NCBI RefSeq assembly: GCF_004216955.1
Contig: NZ_SGXL01000001.1
Span: 2,259,413-2,323,412 of the forward strand
Reading direction: 5' to 3'
Source of the DNA: Fictibacillus sp. BK138
GTDB lineage: Bacteria > Bacillota > Bacilli > Bacillales > Fictibacillaceae
DNA: 64,000 nucleotides
This document shows positions 1 to 10,666 of this stretch, piece after piece. Every line of letters begins with the position of its first letter. Position 1 is the stretch's first letter. Both the position numbers and the translations under genes were made by a program. The notes beneath the pieces are model-generated. The model had not been told where the DNA came from, did no database searches, and saw only the letters and a list, made by a program, of their open reading frames with translations.

Positions 1-224
1 CCTTCATACATTACTTCCCCATCAGTTGCATCATAAAGTCGGATAATAGTACGTCCAGTAGTAGATTTACCACATCCAGACTCTCCTACAAGGCCAAGTG
101 TTTCACCTTTATAAATATCAAAAGATACATCATCTACTGCTTGTAAAACGCCCTTTTTTCCAGCTGGGAAATACTTCTTAAGATTTTTAACTTCAAGTAA
201 CTTTTCTCTCTCTACAACTGCCAT
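1..224 (-). CDS. oppF: Oligopeptide ABC transporter ATPase OppF (N-terminal part)
   Basis: Only the first ~74 codons are in the window; the gene runs off the left edge. The product is one of the two ATPases that power oligopeptide import, acting on the cytoplasmic face of the OppBC permease. A Walker A motif GESGCGKS is visible after the usual aromatic/basic N-terminal strand. The ATG overlaps the oppD stop (TAATG), with GGAGG upstream, so the two ATPases are translationally coupled as the last genes of oppABCDF. Assignment to OppF rather than OppD rests on gene order and on the other ATPase having OppD features. Confidence 0.9.
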   Translation of the reverse strand, partial: MAVVEREKLLEVKNLKKYFPAGKKGVLQAVDDVSFDIYKGETLGLVGESGCGKSTTGRTIIRLYDATDGEVMYE

Positions 225-1243
225 TATCGAGCACCTCCAACTACTGCCGCTTCAGGCGGTTCAACTTTTGGCGCTCGCTCATCTAACAACCAGCAAGCAG
301 CTTTGTGCGATGAAGAAACGTTAGTCGCTTCAGGCATATGATCTAAACATACTTCCATCGCATATGGACAACGCGCAGCAAACGGACATCCTTTCGGAGG
401 ATTCATTAAGTCAGGCGGTGTTCCTGGAATTGCTAATAATTCTTTTGAATCTGCGTTTAATTTTGGCATGGAAGCTAATAGTCCCCATGTGTATGGATGC
501 TTCGGTTTATAGAAGATCTCATCAACCGTACCTGTTTCAACGATCATTCCACCGTACATGACAGCTACACGCTGAGCAAGGTTTGCTACTACTCCTAAAT
601 CATGCGTGATAAGGATGATTGCCGTTCCAGTCTTGTCTTGAAGGTCACGCATCAAGTCTAAGATCTGCGCTTGAATTGTTACATCAAGTGCTGTTGTCGG
701 TTCATCTGCGATCAATACTTTTGGATTACATGCAAGTGCAATCGCGATAACTACACGCTGACGCATTCCGCCTGAAAATTGGTGAGGATATTCATCTACA
801 CGAAGTTCAGGGTTTGGAATACCTACTAATTTTAGTAGATTGATCGAACGCTCTTTTGCTTCGCTCTTGCTCATGTTCTGGTGCTTACGTAGTCCTTCCA
901 TGATCTGCTTCCCGATTGTCATCGTTGGATTTAAAGATGTCATCGGGTCTTGGAAGATCATTGAGATTTCAGCACCGCGAATTTTTTCCATCTCACGCTC
1001 AGATGCTTTAGCAAGGTCTTTACCTTGGAAGCGAATAGCACCTTCTTTAATCGAACCAATTTTATTCGGCAATAATCTCATTACTGCCTTTGAAGTAACA
1101 GACTTACCAGATCCGGATTCACCAACGATTGCAAGTGATTCCCCTTTATCTAATGAAAGGCTTACACCTCGAACTGCTTTAACTTCTCCCCCATACGTCT
1201 GGAAGGAGACATGAAGGTTATCTAATTCTAAAAGTTTTTCCAT
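224..1243 (-). CDS. oppD: Oligopeptide ABC transporter ATPase OppD
   Basis: 339-aa cytoplasmic ATPase of the oligopeptide importer. Walker A GESGSGKS lies near residue 41, the ABC signature is FSGGMRQR, and Walker B is VLIADEPTT followed by the switch region LITHDLGVV. The C-terminal oligopeptide/dipeptide domain has the cysteine-rich [14 protein letters not shown] segment typical of OppD/DppD, which in relatives helps bind a cofactor or stabilise the dimer. Length is normal. The start has GGAGAT about 7 nt upstream. It sits between oppC and oppF in the usual order and uses ordinary codons. Confidence 0.95.
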   Translation of the reverse strand: MEKLLELDNLHVSFQTYGGEVKAVRGVSLSLDKGESLAIVGESGSGKSVTSKAVMRLLPNKIGSIKEGAIRFQGKDLAKASEREMEKIRGAEISMIFQDPMTSLNPTMTIGKQIMEGLRKHQNMSKSEAKERSINLLKLVGIPNPELRVDEYPHQFSGGMRQRVVIAIALACNPKVLIADEPTTALDVTIQAQILDLMRDLQDKTGTAIILITHDLGVVANLAQRVAVMYGGMIVETGTVDEIFYKPKHPYTWGLLASMPKLNADSKELLAIPGTPPDLMNPPKGCPFAARCPYAMEVCLDHMPEATNVSSSHKAACWLLDERAPKVEPPEAAVVGGAR

Positions 1244-1264
1244 TTATAAAATCTCCTTCCTGTA

Positions 1265-2287
1265 CTATTTTCTCATTTTCGGATCTAATGCATCTCGCAA
1301 TCCGTCCCCTAGCAAGTTAAAGCTGATCATCAGGATACACATGATTGATGCAGGATAGATTGCTAAGTGAGGGTAGATACGCAACGATCTAAATCCGTCT
1401 GCAATCAAAGCTCCTAGTGAAGCAGTCGGCGGTTGAATACCAAGACCGATAAAACTTAGGAATGCTTCGAAGAAAATAGCTCCTGGAATTGTAAACGTAC
1501 TTGTAACAATGATTGCGCCAAGTGTGTTTGGCAATAAGTGTTTTGTAATTAAACGGCCGTTTGTTGAGCCAAGTGTTTTCGATGCTAAAACAAATTCACG
1601 ATTCTTTAATGATAGGATCTGCGCTCGTACGATACGCGACATTCCTATCCAACCGGTTATAACGAGAGCTAGTGTGATTGAAAGTATTCCAGGATCAAGT
1701 ATGATTATAAACAAGATTATTACAACTAGATTCGGAATACCTACTAATATTTCTACTACACGCTGCATCGCGTCATCTACTCTTCCGCCGTAGAAGGCAG
1801 AAACTCCACCGTAAGCAACACCTACGATCAAATCAATGGTTGCTGCTAAAAATGCGATATAAAGAGAAATCTGTGTACCCTTCCAAACACGAACCCATTG
1901 GTCACGTCCAAGCGGATCAGTACCAAACCAGAATTTATCTTCTGTTGGCACATTCTTCATTTCATACTGATCTACACCACGAATATCTACTCCATCTACT
2001 CCCAAGAAGCCAATCTTCTCTAATCCTGGAATTTTAGGAGGTAAGTTTGCACGCATCAACTCTTGATCGTCCATGCCGTACTTACTTAACGATGGTGCAA
2101 TTAGTGAAAAGACGATAATGAACACGATTGCAAAAAGTCCAAGCATAGCAGCTCTATTCTTTTTTAATCGTCTAAAAGCATCCTGCCAAAAACTTAAACT
2201 TGGTTTTGTAATTTCTTCGCCTTTACCTGTACCTAAATTTGCAGGGCGAAATAAATCAGGTGTTAGTTTTCTTTCTGACATACTCAT
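1265..2287 (-). CDS. oppC: Oligopeptide ABC transporter permease OppC
   Basis: 340-aa inner-membrane permease subunit of the peptide importer. It has a cytoplasmic N-terminus, a first membrane segment near residues 46-66, an extracytoplasmic loop, then the BPD transport domain with several membrane helices and the EAA-type loop near VRAQILSLKNREFV, which contacts the ATPases. The start codon overlaps the oppB stop (TAATG), with GGAGG 9 nt upstream; a second ATG two codons later is an alternative. It forms the channel with OppB. Family and gene order agree. Confidence 0.95.
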   Translation of the reverse strand: MSMSERKLTPDLFRPANLGTGKGEEITKPSLSFWQDAFRRLKKNRAAMLGLFAIVFIIVFSLIAPSLSKYGMDDQELMRANLPPKIPGLEKIGFLGVDGVDIRGVDQYEMKNVPTEDKFWFGTDPLGRDQWVRVWKGTQISLYIAFLAATIDLIVGVAYGGVSAFYGGRVDDAMQRVVEILVGIPNLVVIILFIIILDPGILSITLALVITGWIGMSRIVRAQILSLKNREFVLASKTLGSTNGRLITKHLLPNTLGAIIVTSTFTIPGAIFFEAFLSFIGLGIQPPTASLGALIADGFRSLRIYPHLAIYPASIMCILMISFNLLGDGLRDALDPKMRK

Positions 2288-3216
2288 TATGATTTACCTC
2301 CTGCAACACGAATACGAGGATCAATGATTCCATAAAGGATATCGACAACTAAGATAATTACGATAATTAAGAAACTATAGAATAAAGTAGTACCCATGAT
2401 AACTGGATAGTCATTTAGGTTGATACTCTTTACGAACTGTTCACCAATACCAGGTATTGCGAAAATGTTTTCGATTACAAGTGAACCTGTTATTAGGCCG
2501 ATAGCCATGGGTCCAAGGATCGTAATAATCGGAATCATACTGTTTCGTACACAGTGTTTAATAATAACTGCTTGTTTACTGATCCCTTTAGATCGAGCCA
2601 TAAGAATATAATCTGTACCTAAAATCTCAAGCATTTCTGTACGCATAAAACGTGCCACAGTAGCAATTACTCCTACGGATAGAGAGAATGCTGGCATGAT
2701 GTGATACTCAGGACCATTCCAGAACGCTACTGGCAGCCATCCAAGCTTAACCCCTACGTAGTACTGCAAAAGTCCTGCAAATACGAAGGACGGTATTGCA
2801 ATTCCAAATACAGCCATGACCATAGCTCCGTAATCAATAAACGAGTTATGCTTTAAAGCTGCTGCGATCCCTAATATCAAGCCAACCAATGTTCCAAACA
2901 GCAGTGCTTCAAACCCAACTGTTGCAGATGGGCCCATACCGTTAGCAATCATAGAATTAACGGTACGTCCATCAAACTGGAACGTGTATCCTAAATCACC
3001 CTGTGCCAATTTCCCTAGATAATTGATGTATTGAACAGGCACCGGGTCATTTAACCCGTATTTTTCATTAAGTGCATAGCGCTGGGACTCAGTTAACTTC
3101 TCTTGGTTGTTAAAAGGAGAACCAGGTAATAATTTCATTAAAAAGAATGTAATCGTTGCAATGATCAGCAGTGTTAAAAACATCGCAAACACTCGCTTCG
3201 TTATATAACGCAACAT
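2287..3216 (-). CDS. oppB: Oligopeptide ABC transporter permease OppB
   Basis: 309-aa permease partner of OppC, with about six hydrophobic segments and the family N-terminus MLRYITKRVF. An upstream in-frame ATG at 3243 exists, but it would place the strong GGGAGGTG ribosome binding site inside the coding region, so the start at 3216 is preferred. The gene follows oppA after a 235-bp gap that contains a strong stem-loop, suggesting the permease is made at a lower level than the binding protein. The BPD transport domain and the conserved EAA loop (EMLEILGTDYILMARSKG) are present. Confidence 0.93.
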   Translation of the reverse strand: MLRYITKRVFAMFLTLLIIATITFFLMKLLPGSPFNNQEKLTESQRYALNEKYGLNDPVPVQYINYLGKLAQGDLGYTFQFDGRTVNSMIANGMGPSATVGFEALLFGTLVGLILGIAAALKHNSFIDYGAMVMAVFGIAIPSFVFAGLLQYYVGVKLGWLPVAFWNGPEYHIMPAFSLSVGVIATVARFMRTEMLEILGTDYILMARSKGISKQAVIIKHCVRNSMIPIITILGPMAIGLITGSLVIENIFAIPGIGEQFVKSINLNDYPVIMGTTLFYSFLIIVIILVVDILYGIIDPRIRVAGGKS

Positions 3217-3380
3217 TACAAACACCTCCCCCAAATGTTTCAAACTTAATGTTCTGAAATCTTTCTGTAATATCTATCTTAAGGGACAAAATATTTTATA
3301 TCAATAGAAAATATTTTTTTTTCGACATTTTCTGATTTCTTTCTTCGTCACACAATATATTCCATTCATGTTTACAAGGC

Positions 3381-3417
3381 AAAAAAGAGAGTACATGTCA
3401 GGAACACATGTACTCTC
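3381..3417 (-). terminator. Stem-loop between oppA and oppB
   Basis: A perfect 12-bp inverted repeat (GAGAGTACATGT / ACATGTACTCTC, 7-nt loop) lies 35 nt after the oppA stop, followed on the minus strand by six T residues. It looks like a partial intrinsic terminator or an mRNA-stabilising 3' end. In opp operons such a structure usually lets most transcripts end after oppA, so this function is inferred from position. Confidence 0.8.
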
Positions 3418-3451
3418 CTGAGAAAAACTATTTACTATTTTTCAATAAAGC

Positions 3452-5131
3452 TTATTGCTTTCCTTCGATGTAAGCCCACTTGTAAGAAACATCAGCTCCG
3501 AATAAGTGATGAGCTAAGTCTTTTACGTATGGCTTTTGAAGGCCAGTTACACCACGTTGGTATAGTGGAGAGATCGCTTGATCTTCGAAAAGAACTTTCT
3601 CAGCTTCAAGCATCATTTCCCAACGCTTCTCTTGATCTGTTTCTTTCTTAGCACCCTCGATTAACTTGTCATACTCAGGGTTTGAGTAAGCCATTTGGTT
3701 ATGAGCTCCATCAGTTACGAACATATCTAGGAACGTCATTGGATCTTGGTAGTCAGGACCCCAACCAGCATATGAGAAGTCATACTCACCTTTAGATTCA
3801 AGTTCAAGCTTTTGCTTAAACGGTTGTGCTTTAATAGAAACTTTGATTCCAGGAAGGTTCTTTTCAAGTTGGTTCTTGAAGAACTCACCCATCTTCTTAG
3901 CGCCATCAGAATCGTAGTTCAATAGCTCAAGCTCTACAGATTCTTTACCGATTTCCTTAAGGCCAGCAGCCCAAAGTTCTTTAGCTTTTTCTAAATCATA
4001 GCCACCGAAGTTGCCATTTGTTTTACGGAAGTCTTCTCCGTCTGGACCTGGAGTGAACTCACCTGGTACTAGGTAGTAAGCAGGAGTAGATCCGTTGTTA
4101 AGAAGTACATCTACCATAGATTGCTTGTCATAAGCCATGTCGATCGCTTTACGGATGTTAGCGTTCTTAAGAGCTTCTGATTTTTGGTTTAAACGTAAGA
4201 AGAATACTGTAGCTTCTCCACGAGTGTAAAGATCTTCGTGATCTTTGTATTGGTCAACATATTCCATGCTTAGACCAGTGATATCTGTTTGACCAGTTTC
4301 ATAAAGGTTTACGCTTGTAGCAACGTCTTTAACGATTTTAACGTTAATTTCGTCTAACTTAACGCTGTCTTTATCCCAGTAGTTATCGTTTTTCTTGTAC
4401 TGCCATCCTTCGTTGTGTTTCCACTCGTTAAGTACGAAAGGACCGTTGTATAATAGAGTGTTAGCTTCTAAAGCGTACTTATCGCCTTGTTGCTTAACAA
4501 ACTCTTCTTTTTGCGGATAGAAAGTTGCGAATCCAGTTAGTCCTAAGAAATAAGGAGCTGGAGCTTCAAGAGTTACTTCAAGAGTTGATTCATCAACTGC
4601 TTTAACACCTAGCTCTTCTACTTTACCGAATAATGGGTCACCATCAGTTTGGATCGCGTTAGCGTTCTTTACAGGTCCCATAATGTAAGCATACTCAGAA
4701 AGAGTATCTGGGTGTAATGCTTTTCTCCAAGCATATACGAAATCATTAGCAGTTACTTTAGATCCATCGCTCCATTTAGCGTTTGGATTTAGGTGGAAAG
4801 TATAAACTGTTCCATCTTCACTTAGATCGTGCTTTTCAGCAACACCTGGAGTTGGTTTGTTGTCTTTATCAAGACGGTATAAACCTTCCATAACGTTGTT
4901 CATTACTTCGAATGAAACAGAGTCTGTTGCTTGTGAAGAGTCCATTGAAGGAATTTCTTCTCCATCAAGGATGTTAAGTACTTGCGGCTCAGCTGGCTTA
5001 TCAGTTTTTGTACCTTCGTCGCCGCCTTTCTTGTCGCTAGTTTCTTTCTTGTCTCCGCCACTACAAGCAGCTAAGAACATGCTAAGAACAAGAACTAGCG
5101 TAAGAAGCAATGACCATTTTGACTTCTTCAT
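3452..5131 (-). CDS. oppA: Oligopeptide-binding lipoprotein OppA
   Basis: 559-aa family 5 extracellular solute-binding protein that captures oligopeptides outside the membrane and delivers them to OppBC. It begins with a lipoprotein signal peptide ending in the lipobox LAAC, followed by a charged Gly/Lys/Asp linker (about residues 24-47) and then the SBP_bac_5 domain. Length matches OppA/DppE-type proteins. GGGAGG stands 7 nt upstream of the ATG. First gene of oppABCDF. In relatives this importer supplies nitrogen and takes up signalling peptides for sporulation and competence; that role is inferred, not visible. Confidence 0.95.
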   Translation of the reverse strand: MKKSKWSLLLTLVLVLSMFLAACSGGDKKETSDKKGGDEGTKTDKPAEPQVLNILDGEEIPSMDSSQATDSVSFEVMNNVMEGLYRLDKDNKPTPGVAEKHDLSEDGTVYTFHLNPNAKWSDGSKVTANDFVYAWRKALHPDTLSEYAYIMGPVKNANAIQTDGDPLFGKVEELGVKAVDESTLEVTLEAPAPYFLGLTGFATFYPQKEEFVKQQGDKYALEANTLLYNGPFVLNEWKHNEGWQYKKNDNYWDKDSVKLDEINVKIVKDVATSVNLYETGQTDITGLSMEYVDQYKDHEDLYTRGEATVFFLRLNQKSEALKNANIRKAIDMAYDKQSMVDVLLNNGSTPAYYLVPGEFTPGPDGEDFRKTNGNFGGYDLEKAKELWAAGLKEIGKESVELELLNYDSDGAKKMGEFFKNQLEKNLPGIKVSIKAQPFKQKLELESKGEYDFSYAGWGPDYQDPMTFLDMFVTDGAHNQMAYSNPEYDKLIEGAKKETDQEKRWEMMLEAEKVLFEDQAISPLYQRGVTGLQKPYVKDLAHHLFGADVSYKWAYIEGKQ

Positions 5132-5560
5132 GAGTCGACCTCCCCTTTTTATCCTGTTAATTTGTTAGCAGACGAAAGTCTCAAGAATTATCAGACATTT
5201 CATCTACAAGTTCGATTATACAAGTTTTCAAACAATTGTGGAATTATTTTTTTTAAGAGTTTTACAAAAAGCCCATGATATTTACTTTTCCTTAACAAAA
5301 AATAGGTATAAAGACCTATAATGTGTGAGCGAGTATTTTCTGATTATTCTACAAATTTTACCAAAATTATATGTAAACTAGCATGAATATTACATTCTCG
5401 ATTTCCTGTGCAGATAGACAATCCCTTGTTTTGAATTATAATTCGTCAATTTTATATTTCATTTGTTACAATGGGAGTAAAGTCTGACGGTATATTTTTG
5501 ATTTCGTGGTACATTTTTAAATGTATATGGTGTAATTTTTACTACTTGGAGGCCTAATCA
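5132..5560. other. Divergent regulatory gap upstream of oppA
   Basis: 429 bp without a credible ORF between divergent oppA and the DUF3899 gene. On the minus strand a TATAAT at 5215-5220 with a weak TTCCAC 17 nt upstream could serve oppA. An inverted repeat (ATAGGT/ACCTAT, 5302-5319) and a CodY-like box (5334-5348) lie further upstream. The region is very AT-rich. No strong plus-strand promoter with correct spacing was found for the DUF3899 gene. Confidence 0.5.
5334..5348. promoter_or_regulatory. Candidate CodY box upstream of oppA
   Basis: TATTTTCTGATTATT matches the CodY consensus AATTTTCWGAAAATT at 12 of 15 positions. CodY represses peptide transport operons in many Firmicutes when branched-chain amino acids and GTP are plentiful, so the site is plausible. 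It is about 115 bp upstream of the best oppA -10 candidate, which is far, and three mismatches in AT-rich DNA can arise by chance. Confidence 0.35.
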
Positions 5561-5932
5561 ATGAACGTACACATAAGAAGAATTCTTGTTATTTCTGCAT
5601 TCCCTGTCATCATAGCTTTGATCATTGCTCTTTTATCTTCTGGACCATTTACCCTTGAAAAATACGTAAATACTCTTTTTTACTTTGCACTTTCAATTGC
5701 ATTGATCGGGATTGCTCTATATGTAGTAAAAGGCGGGTTTTTCGACTTTTTTTCTTATAGTTTTAAAAAAGTAGCGAAGGCTTTAACGAGGACACCAGAC
5801 GAATACGATGAAATATCTTTTAAAACCAACTTTCACCTATCAGAAAGAGTCAATGTTTCTTATATGAAATCTTTTTTGTACAGCGGATTATTTTTAACAT
5901 TTCTTTCAATTGCCGTTGCATATATATTGTAA
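5561..5932 (+). CDS. DUF3899 family small membrane protein
   Basis: 123-aa protein with two hydrophobic segments at the N-terminus (about residues 8-28 and 37-58), a basic cytoplasmic-looking middle (FKKVAKALTRTPDEYDE) and a last hydrophobic segment at 104-122. Proteins of this family (DUF3899) lie next to trpS and opp in several bacilli; no function is known. GGAGG precedes the ATG. The trpS leader promoter appears to overlap its 3' end. Family assignment is from recall of sequence pattern and position. Confidence 0.75.
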   Translation: MNVHIRRILVISAFPVIIALIIALLSSGPFTLEKYVNTLFYFALSIALIGIALYVVKGGFFDFFSYSFKKVAKALTRTPDEYDEISFKTNFHLSERVNVSYMKSFLYSGLFLTFLSIAVAYIL

Positions 5933-5944
5933 TTTGTGTATACT
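5916..5944 (+). promoter_or_regulatory. Candidate sigma-A promoter of the trpS leader
   Basis: TTGCAT (5916-5921), a 17-nt spacer and TATACT (5939-5944). It overlaps the last codons of the DUF3899 gene and would start transcription near 5951, just before the T-box stem I. Confidence 0.5.
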
Positions 5945-5950
5945 ACTAAA

Positions 5951-6234
5951 AAATAAATGACTAATGTGATGATGAAGAAGAGTACATGATGAGAAGCTCT
6001 CAGAGAGCCTGTGGCTGGTGAAAACAGGTAGTGGATCATGATGGAATGGGCTTTGGAGCATTCTGACCGAACCTTTAGTAGGCTCAGACGTGTAGATGTC
6101 CGCACGATATAAATGGACAGCGTATCGGTATTTCCTGTACGTATTCGAGTGATTTTCATTTTAGTGAGAATTATAAGGGTGGCACCGCGGTCCATTCGTC
6201 CCTTGCATAAGGCGACGAGTGGGCCTTTTTATAT
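5951..6234 (+). ncRNA. T-box riboswitch (tRNA-Trp sensing) of trpS
   Basis: Leader RNA with the hallmarks of a T-box. It has a stem I region with the AG-rich bulge GATGAAGAAGAG, a specifier region GAATGGGCTTTGGAGC with UGG (6047-6049) as the expected specifier codon for tryptophan, and the T-box core AAGGGTGGCACCGCGG (around 6175-6190). The core is followed by a terminator of about 12 bp (6189-6225, two G-U pairs) and a T run. Uncharged tRNA-Trp would pair with the UGG and the T-box and favour the antiterminator, switching on trpS. The downstream gene matches the codon, which supports the reading. Confidence 0.93.
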
Positions 6235-6261
6235 TGATTTTATTAGAAAAAGGAGAGATGA

Positions 6262-7254
<993 letters not shown>

Positions 7255-7277
7255 GTTTACTTGAAGCTTTATCTTGT

Positions 7278-7392
7278 GCGTGAAACTGCTTCGTTTTTGT
7301 GTGGCCACAGTGTGATTTAGCGTGGAACTCATACTATCTTGCGTGAAACTTGCAATACTATGCGTGAAAGTACATGTATTTTGCGCGAACGT
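7278..7392 (+). repeat. Degenerate 21-nt tandem repeat, locus A
   Basis: The decamer GCGTGAAACT or a close variant recurs at 7278, 7320, 7341, 7362 and 7383, with a poor copy at 7299. The steps are therefore exactly 21 nt (one double step). The 11 nt between cores are not conserved. It lies between the convergent genes trpS and yjbA, upstream of their shared terminator. Four other convergent gaps in the window carry arrays of the same period. Confidence 0.85.
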
Positions 7393-7489
7393 GTAATATA
7401 TATAAGAACACGTACCGTAACAAAGCTTTTTCTTCAAAAAGCAAGCAGACTAATGAGACGTTCTTCTTCTATAAAACTAAAACGAATAC

Positions 7490-7526
7490 AAAAAACCAGC
7501 GGAAGCAATCATCCGCTGGTTTTTTT
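7490..7526. terminator. Bidirectional terminator trpS / yjbA
   Basis: 9-bp stem ACCAGCGGA / TCCGCTGGT with an 8-nt loop, preceded by A residues and followed by seven T residues, so it can act on both strands. Confidence 0.9.
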
Positions 7527-8271
7527 AGTTTACGTGTGTACCATTTTCAAGTTCCCAAATCTTTTCAAAGTATGGCTGTCCTTTAACAAGTCTTTCGCAC
7601 ATATCTAAATGCTGCTTCGACCAGCCGCTCTTTAATTCGCAATAAAGCGCATCCCATGCTTCGTCAAAGTCCATTCTTTGAATTTTTCCATATTGTTCAG
7701 GCATCCACTCTGTACACCAATACCTCATTTCAGCTACATTTTTTGTCGAATGCAATTGATCAAGGGCCATAAAGAGCAGTTGTTTTAACTGTCTTTCCTT
7801 TCTCGTCAGGCCTCTCATGCTGTCAGGGTTCGGTGACAAAATATGATACTCTTTGCTCATCTGCTTTGCGCTGAATGTGTAAACTTTTGTTTCGGTCTGA
7901 TCTGCCATTTCAAAAACAAGCTGTTCTTGCCTTGGAATGAGTCTGCTCTTTCGAATTGGTATTCTATAACCCATTGTATCTACAATCAACGATTTTTTCT
8001 CATCCGTTATGATAAAGCAATGTTCAAGCTGTACGCGCTGGTTGTTTTTTCTGACATACGCTTTTTGATGCACTTCTTCTAATAAGGCATCTGGAAGATC
8101 GTTTAAATCATTTTCGATGTAATGAAAAAGTGTTGATTCAATCTTAATAATGGGTACTTGATCCAATAGTTCAATATAGTCATCTTTTCTCCATTCATGA
8201 AACTCACAAACGTTATAGCCATTCTCTTCTCCTTCAAACCAGTTGACCCAAACATCACGTAAGTATAACAT
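7525..8271 (-). CDS. yjbA: UPF0736 family protein YjbA
   Basis: 248-aa soluble protein with the family start [20 protein letters not shown] and no signal peptide or membrane segment. It belongs to the YjbA/UPF0736 group, conserved in bacilli beside trpS and of unknown function. Nothing in the sequence points to an enzyme active site. The ATG has AGGGGT nearby. It is a single-gene unit ending at the terminator shared with trpS. Confidence 0.85.
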   Translation of the reverse strand: MLYLRDVWVNWFEGEENGYNVCEFHEWRKDDYIELLDQVPIIKIESTLFHYIENDLNDLPDALLEEVHQKAYVRKNNQRVQLEHCFIITDEKKSLIVDTMGYRIPIRKSRLIPRQEQLVFEMADQTETKVYTFSAKQMSKEYHILSPNPDSMRGLTRKERQLKQLLFMALDQLHSTKNVAEMRYWCTEWMPEQYGKIQRMDFDEAWDALYCELKSGWSKQHLDMCERLVKGQPYFEKIWELENGTHVN

Positions 8272-8371
8272 TTGTACCCCTCACTTTTTTGCCGATTTGT
8301 ATTTAAAATCAGTATAGTCAGAGGTTGTACTTTTTATTCTAAAATAAGGCAATTCACAAATTGAAATATTG

Positions 8372-8400
8372 AACCCCGTTTCCTTAAAGAAAACGGGGTT
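8372..8400 (-). terminator. Stem-loop after fabF
   Basis: 10-bp stem AACCCCGTTT / AAACGGGGTT with a 9-nt loop, 9 nt beyond the fabF stop. The T tract is poor on both strands, so termination may be partial. Confidence 0.65.
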
Positions 8401-8408
8401 CTTATTCA

Positions 8409-9647
8409 TTATTCTTCTATTTTTTTAAATACAAGTGACGCATTATGTCCGCCAAAACCTAGTGAATTGCTTAGTACTGCTTTCACTTCAGCTTGTCTTG
8501 CTTTGTTTGGTACATAATCAAGATCGCATTCTTCATCAGGTGTTTCATAGTTGATTGTTGGTGGCAGAATATTCTCTTGAATCGCTTTTACAGAGAAAAT
8601 AGCTTCGATACCGCCAGCAGCACCCAGCAGATGTCCAGTCATTGATTTAGTTGAACTTACAGGAATCTTATATGCTTGCTCATTAAAGACGGCTTTAATC
8701 GCTGCTGTTTCAAATTTATCGTTAAAATCAGTACTTGTGCCATGTGCGTTAATATAAGAAATATCCTCTAAAGCAAGACCGCTGTCCTCAACAGCCTGCT
8801 TCATTGCACGTGCACCGCCTTCACCGCCAGGAGCAGGCTGAGTGATGTGATAAGCATCACCTGTTGCTCCATACCCAACGATTTCGGCATAAATTTTAGC
8901 TCCGCGCTTTTTAGCAAATTCATATTCTTCAAGAATAAGAATGCCAGCACCTTCTCCGATAATAAAACCACTGCGGTTCTTATCGAAAGGACGACTAGCT
9001 GTGTTCGGATCTGGATTTGTTGATAGAGCACCTGCCTGACAGAATCCTGCTAATGCCATATCTGTAATAGGTGCTTCTGTTCCACCAGTTACCATAACAT
9101 CAGCATCTCCGCGCTGAATGACTTTGAATGCATCCCCGATAGAGTTTGCACCTGAAGCACATGCTGTAACTGTACAAGAGTTCATTCCTTGAGCACCAAT
9201 CGCTATTGAAACCTGGCCTGAAGCCATATCAGGTATCATCATTGGAACAAAGAAAGGACTAACACGTCTAACACCTTTTTCTTCAAAAATCCTGAACTGT
9301 TCTTCATGTGTATCCATTCCGCCAATACCTGAACCAATCCAAACGCCAACGCGAGGTGCGATGTCTGCAGTGATATCCAGGTTTGCATCTTTAACAGCCA
9401 TCAATGATGCAGCTACTGCAAATTGTGTAAAACGGTCCATTCTGCGAGCATCACGTTTATCCATAAACTCAGTTGGATCAAAGTCAGTAGCTTCTGCAGC
9501 AACTTTTACCGGAAACTTTTCAGCGTTTCTTCTTGTTAGCGGTCCTACCCCGCTTTGTCCTTCTACAATCTTCTTCCACGTTTCTTCTACACTATTACCA
9601 AGAGGAGTTACGGCTCCCAAACCAGTTACGACGACTCTTTTTTTCAT
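8409..9647 (-). CDS. fabF: Beta-ketoacyl-ACP synthase II
   Basis: 412-aa condensing enzyme that elongates acyl-ACP with malonyl-ACP in type II fatty acid synthesis. The nucleophile is Cys163 in TVTACASG; the two catalytic histidines are in [11 protein letters not shown] and in the GHLLGAAGG segment. Standard length, and it starts [11 protein letters not shown] with AGGAGAG about 11 nt upstream. Downstream of fabH in an operon, as in B. subtilis, so it probably shares FapR control. Confidence 0.97.
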   Translation of the reverse strand: MKKRVVVTGLGAVTPLGNSVEETWKKIVEGQSGVGPLTRRNAEKFPVKVAAEATDFDPTEFMDKRDARRMDRFTQFAVAASLMAVKDANLDITADIAPRVGVWIGSGIGGMDTHEEQFRIFEEKGVRRVSPFFVPMMIPDMASGQVSIAIGAQGMNSCTVTACASGANSIGDAFKVIQRGDADVMVTGGTEAPITDMALAGFCQAGALSTNPDPNTASRPFDKNRSGFIIGEGAGILILEEYEFAKKRGAKIYAEIVGYGATGDAYHITQPAPGGEGGARAMKQAVEDSGLALEDISYINAHGTSTDFNDKFETAAIKAVFNEQAYKIPVSSTKSMTGHLLGAAGGIEAIFSVKAIQENILPPTINYETPDEECDLDYVPNKARQAEVKAVLSNSLGFGGHNASLVFKKIEE

Positions 9648-9689
9648 TGTAAAACCTACTCTCCTTTATTCAGCATTGATGATTTTGAA

Positions 9690-10622
9690 TTATCGTCCCC
9701 ACCTAAGTGCAACTGCACCCCAGGTCAAACCTCCGCCAAAACCAACAAGTACGATTGTATGATCTTCTTTTATCTTACCATCTTTCAGTGCTTCTTTTAA
9801 TGCCATCGGGATTGAGGCAGATGATGTATTACCAAATCTATCGATGGTCATGATCATTTTATCTCTCGGGAGTTCTAGCCTTTCCCTGGATGCTTCCATG
9901 ATTCTTATGTTTGCTTGATGAGGAATCAGAAAGTCTACATCTTCCTTCGTTAATCCAGCTTTATGAACAACATTTAAAGATGATTCTCCCATTTGTCTGA
10001 CTGCAAATTTGAAGACTTCACGGCCATTCATATGGATAAATTCATTTTGATAAAGGTGCTTTGCTCCCGTACCATCAGAACCAAGTTCAAATGAAAGAAT
10101 TCCTCTTCCTTCACTTACTGGTGACAAGATGGCCGCACCTGCTCCATCACCAAACAATACAGCCGTATTTCGATCTTTCCAGTCCGTAATTTTGGATAGC
10201 TTTTCAGCCCCAACTACTAATACATTTTTATACGTTCCGGTTTCAATAAATTGCTTTGCAACGACTAACCCATAAATAAATCCTGCACAAGCTGCACTGA
10301 CATCCATTGCAACTGCATTTTTCGCTCCTAAATAATCTTGCAGCTGACAAGCAACCGACGGAAAAGGATTATCAGGTGTAACTGTTGCTACAACAATCAT
10401 ATCAATCTCTTCAGCAGTAATTCCCGCATCCTGAATTGCTTCTTCAGCAGCATGTTTTGCCATATGAGACGTTTTCACAGATTCTTCTGCAATTCTGCGT
10501 TCTACGATTCCGGTACGAGTTCTTATCCACTCATCATTCGTATCTACCATTTTTTCAAGGTCGGAGTTCGCCAGAATTTTTTCCGGGATATAACTGCCCA
10601 TCCCAATGATTCCTGCATTCAT
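9690..10622 (-). CDS. fabH: Beta-ketoacyl-ACP synthase III
   Basis: 310-aa initiating condensing enzyme that joins a (branched) acyl-CoA primer with malonyl-ACP; in bacilli it fixes the iso/anteiso fatty acid pattern. The Cys-His-Asn triad is visible: Cys112 in AACAGF, His in IPHQANIR (about 236) and Asn in GNTSSASIP (about 268). First gene of fabH-fabF. The promoter overlaps a FapR operator. Corresponds to FabHA in B. subtilis by position beside comZ. Confidence 0.96.
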   Translation of the reverse strand: MNAGIIGMGSYIPEKILANSDLEKMVDTNDEWIRTRTGIVERRIAEESVKTSHMAKHAAEEAIQDAGITAEEIDMIVVATVTPDNPFPSVACQLQDYLGAKNAVAMDVSAACAGFIYGLVVAKQFIETGTYKNVLVVGAEKLSKITDWKDRNTAVLFGDGAGAAILSPVSEGRGILSFELGSDGTGAKHLYQNEFIHMNGREVFKFAVRQMGESSLNVVHKAGLTKEDVDFLIPHQANIRIMEASRERLELPRDKMIMTIDRFGNTSSASIPMALKEALKDGKIKEDHTIVLVGFGGGLTWGAVALRWGR

Positions 10623-10666
10623 AACATTACCCCTTTAGTTTTAGATTTATAAAATTAATAACAAAT

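Noticed and set aside
3217-3243. Upstream ATG for oppB at 3243
   Set aside because: It would place the GGGAGGTG ribosome site inside the gene; the ATG at 3216 fits the family N-terminus.
3325-3345. Second CodY-like box after oppA
   Set aside because: About 10 of 15 matches in AT-rich DNA between oppA and oppB; not better than chance.
5860-6195. 111-aa minus-strand ORF across the trpS leader
   Set aside because: It is antisense to a clear T-box RNA, with no ribosome site.
7278-7392. CRISPR array
   Set aside because: The repeated core is only ~10 nt and degenerate, the period of 21 nt is far too short, and no cas genes are present.
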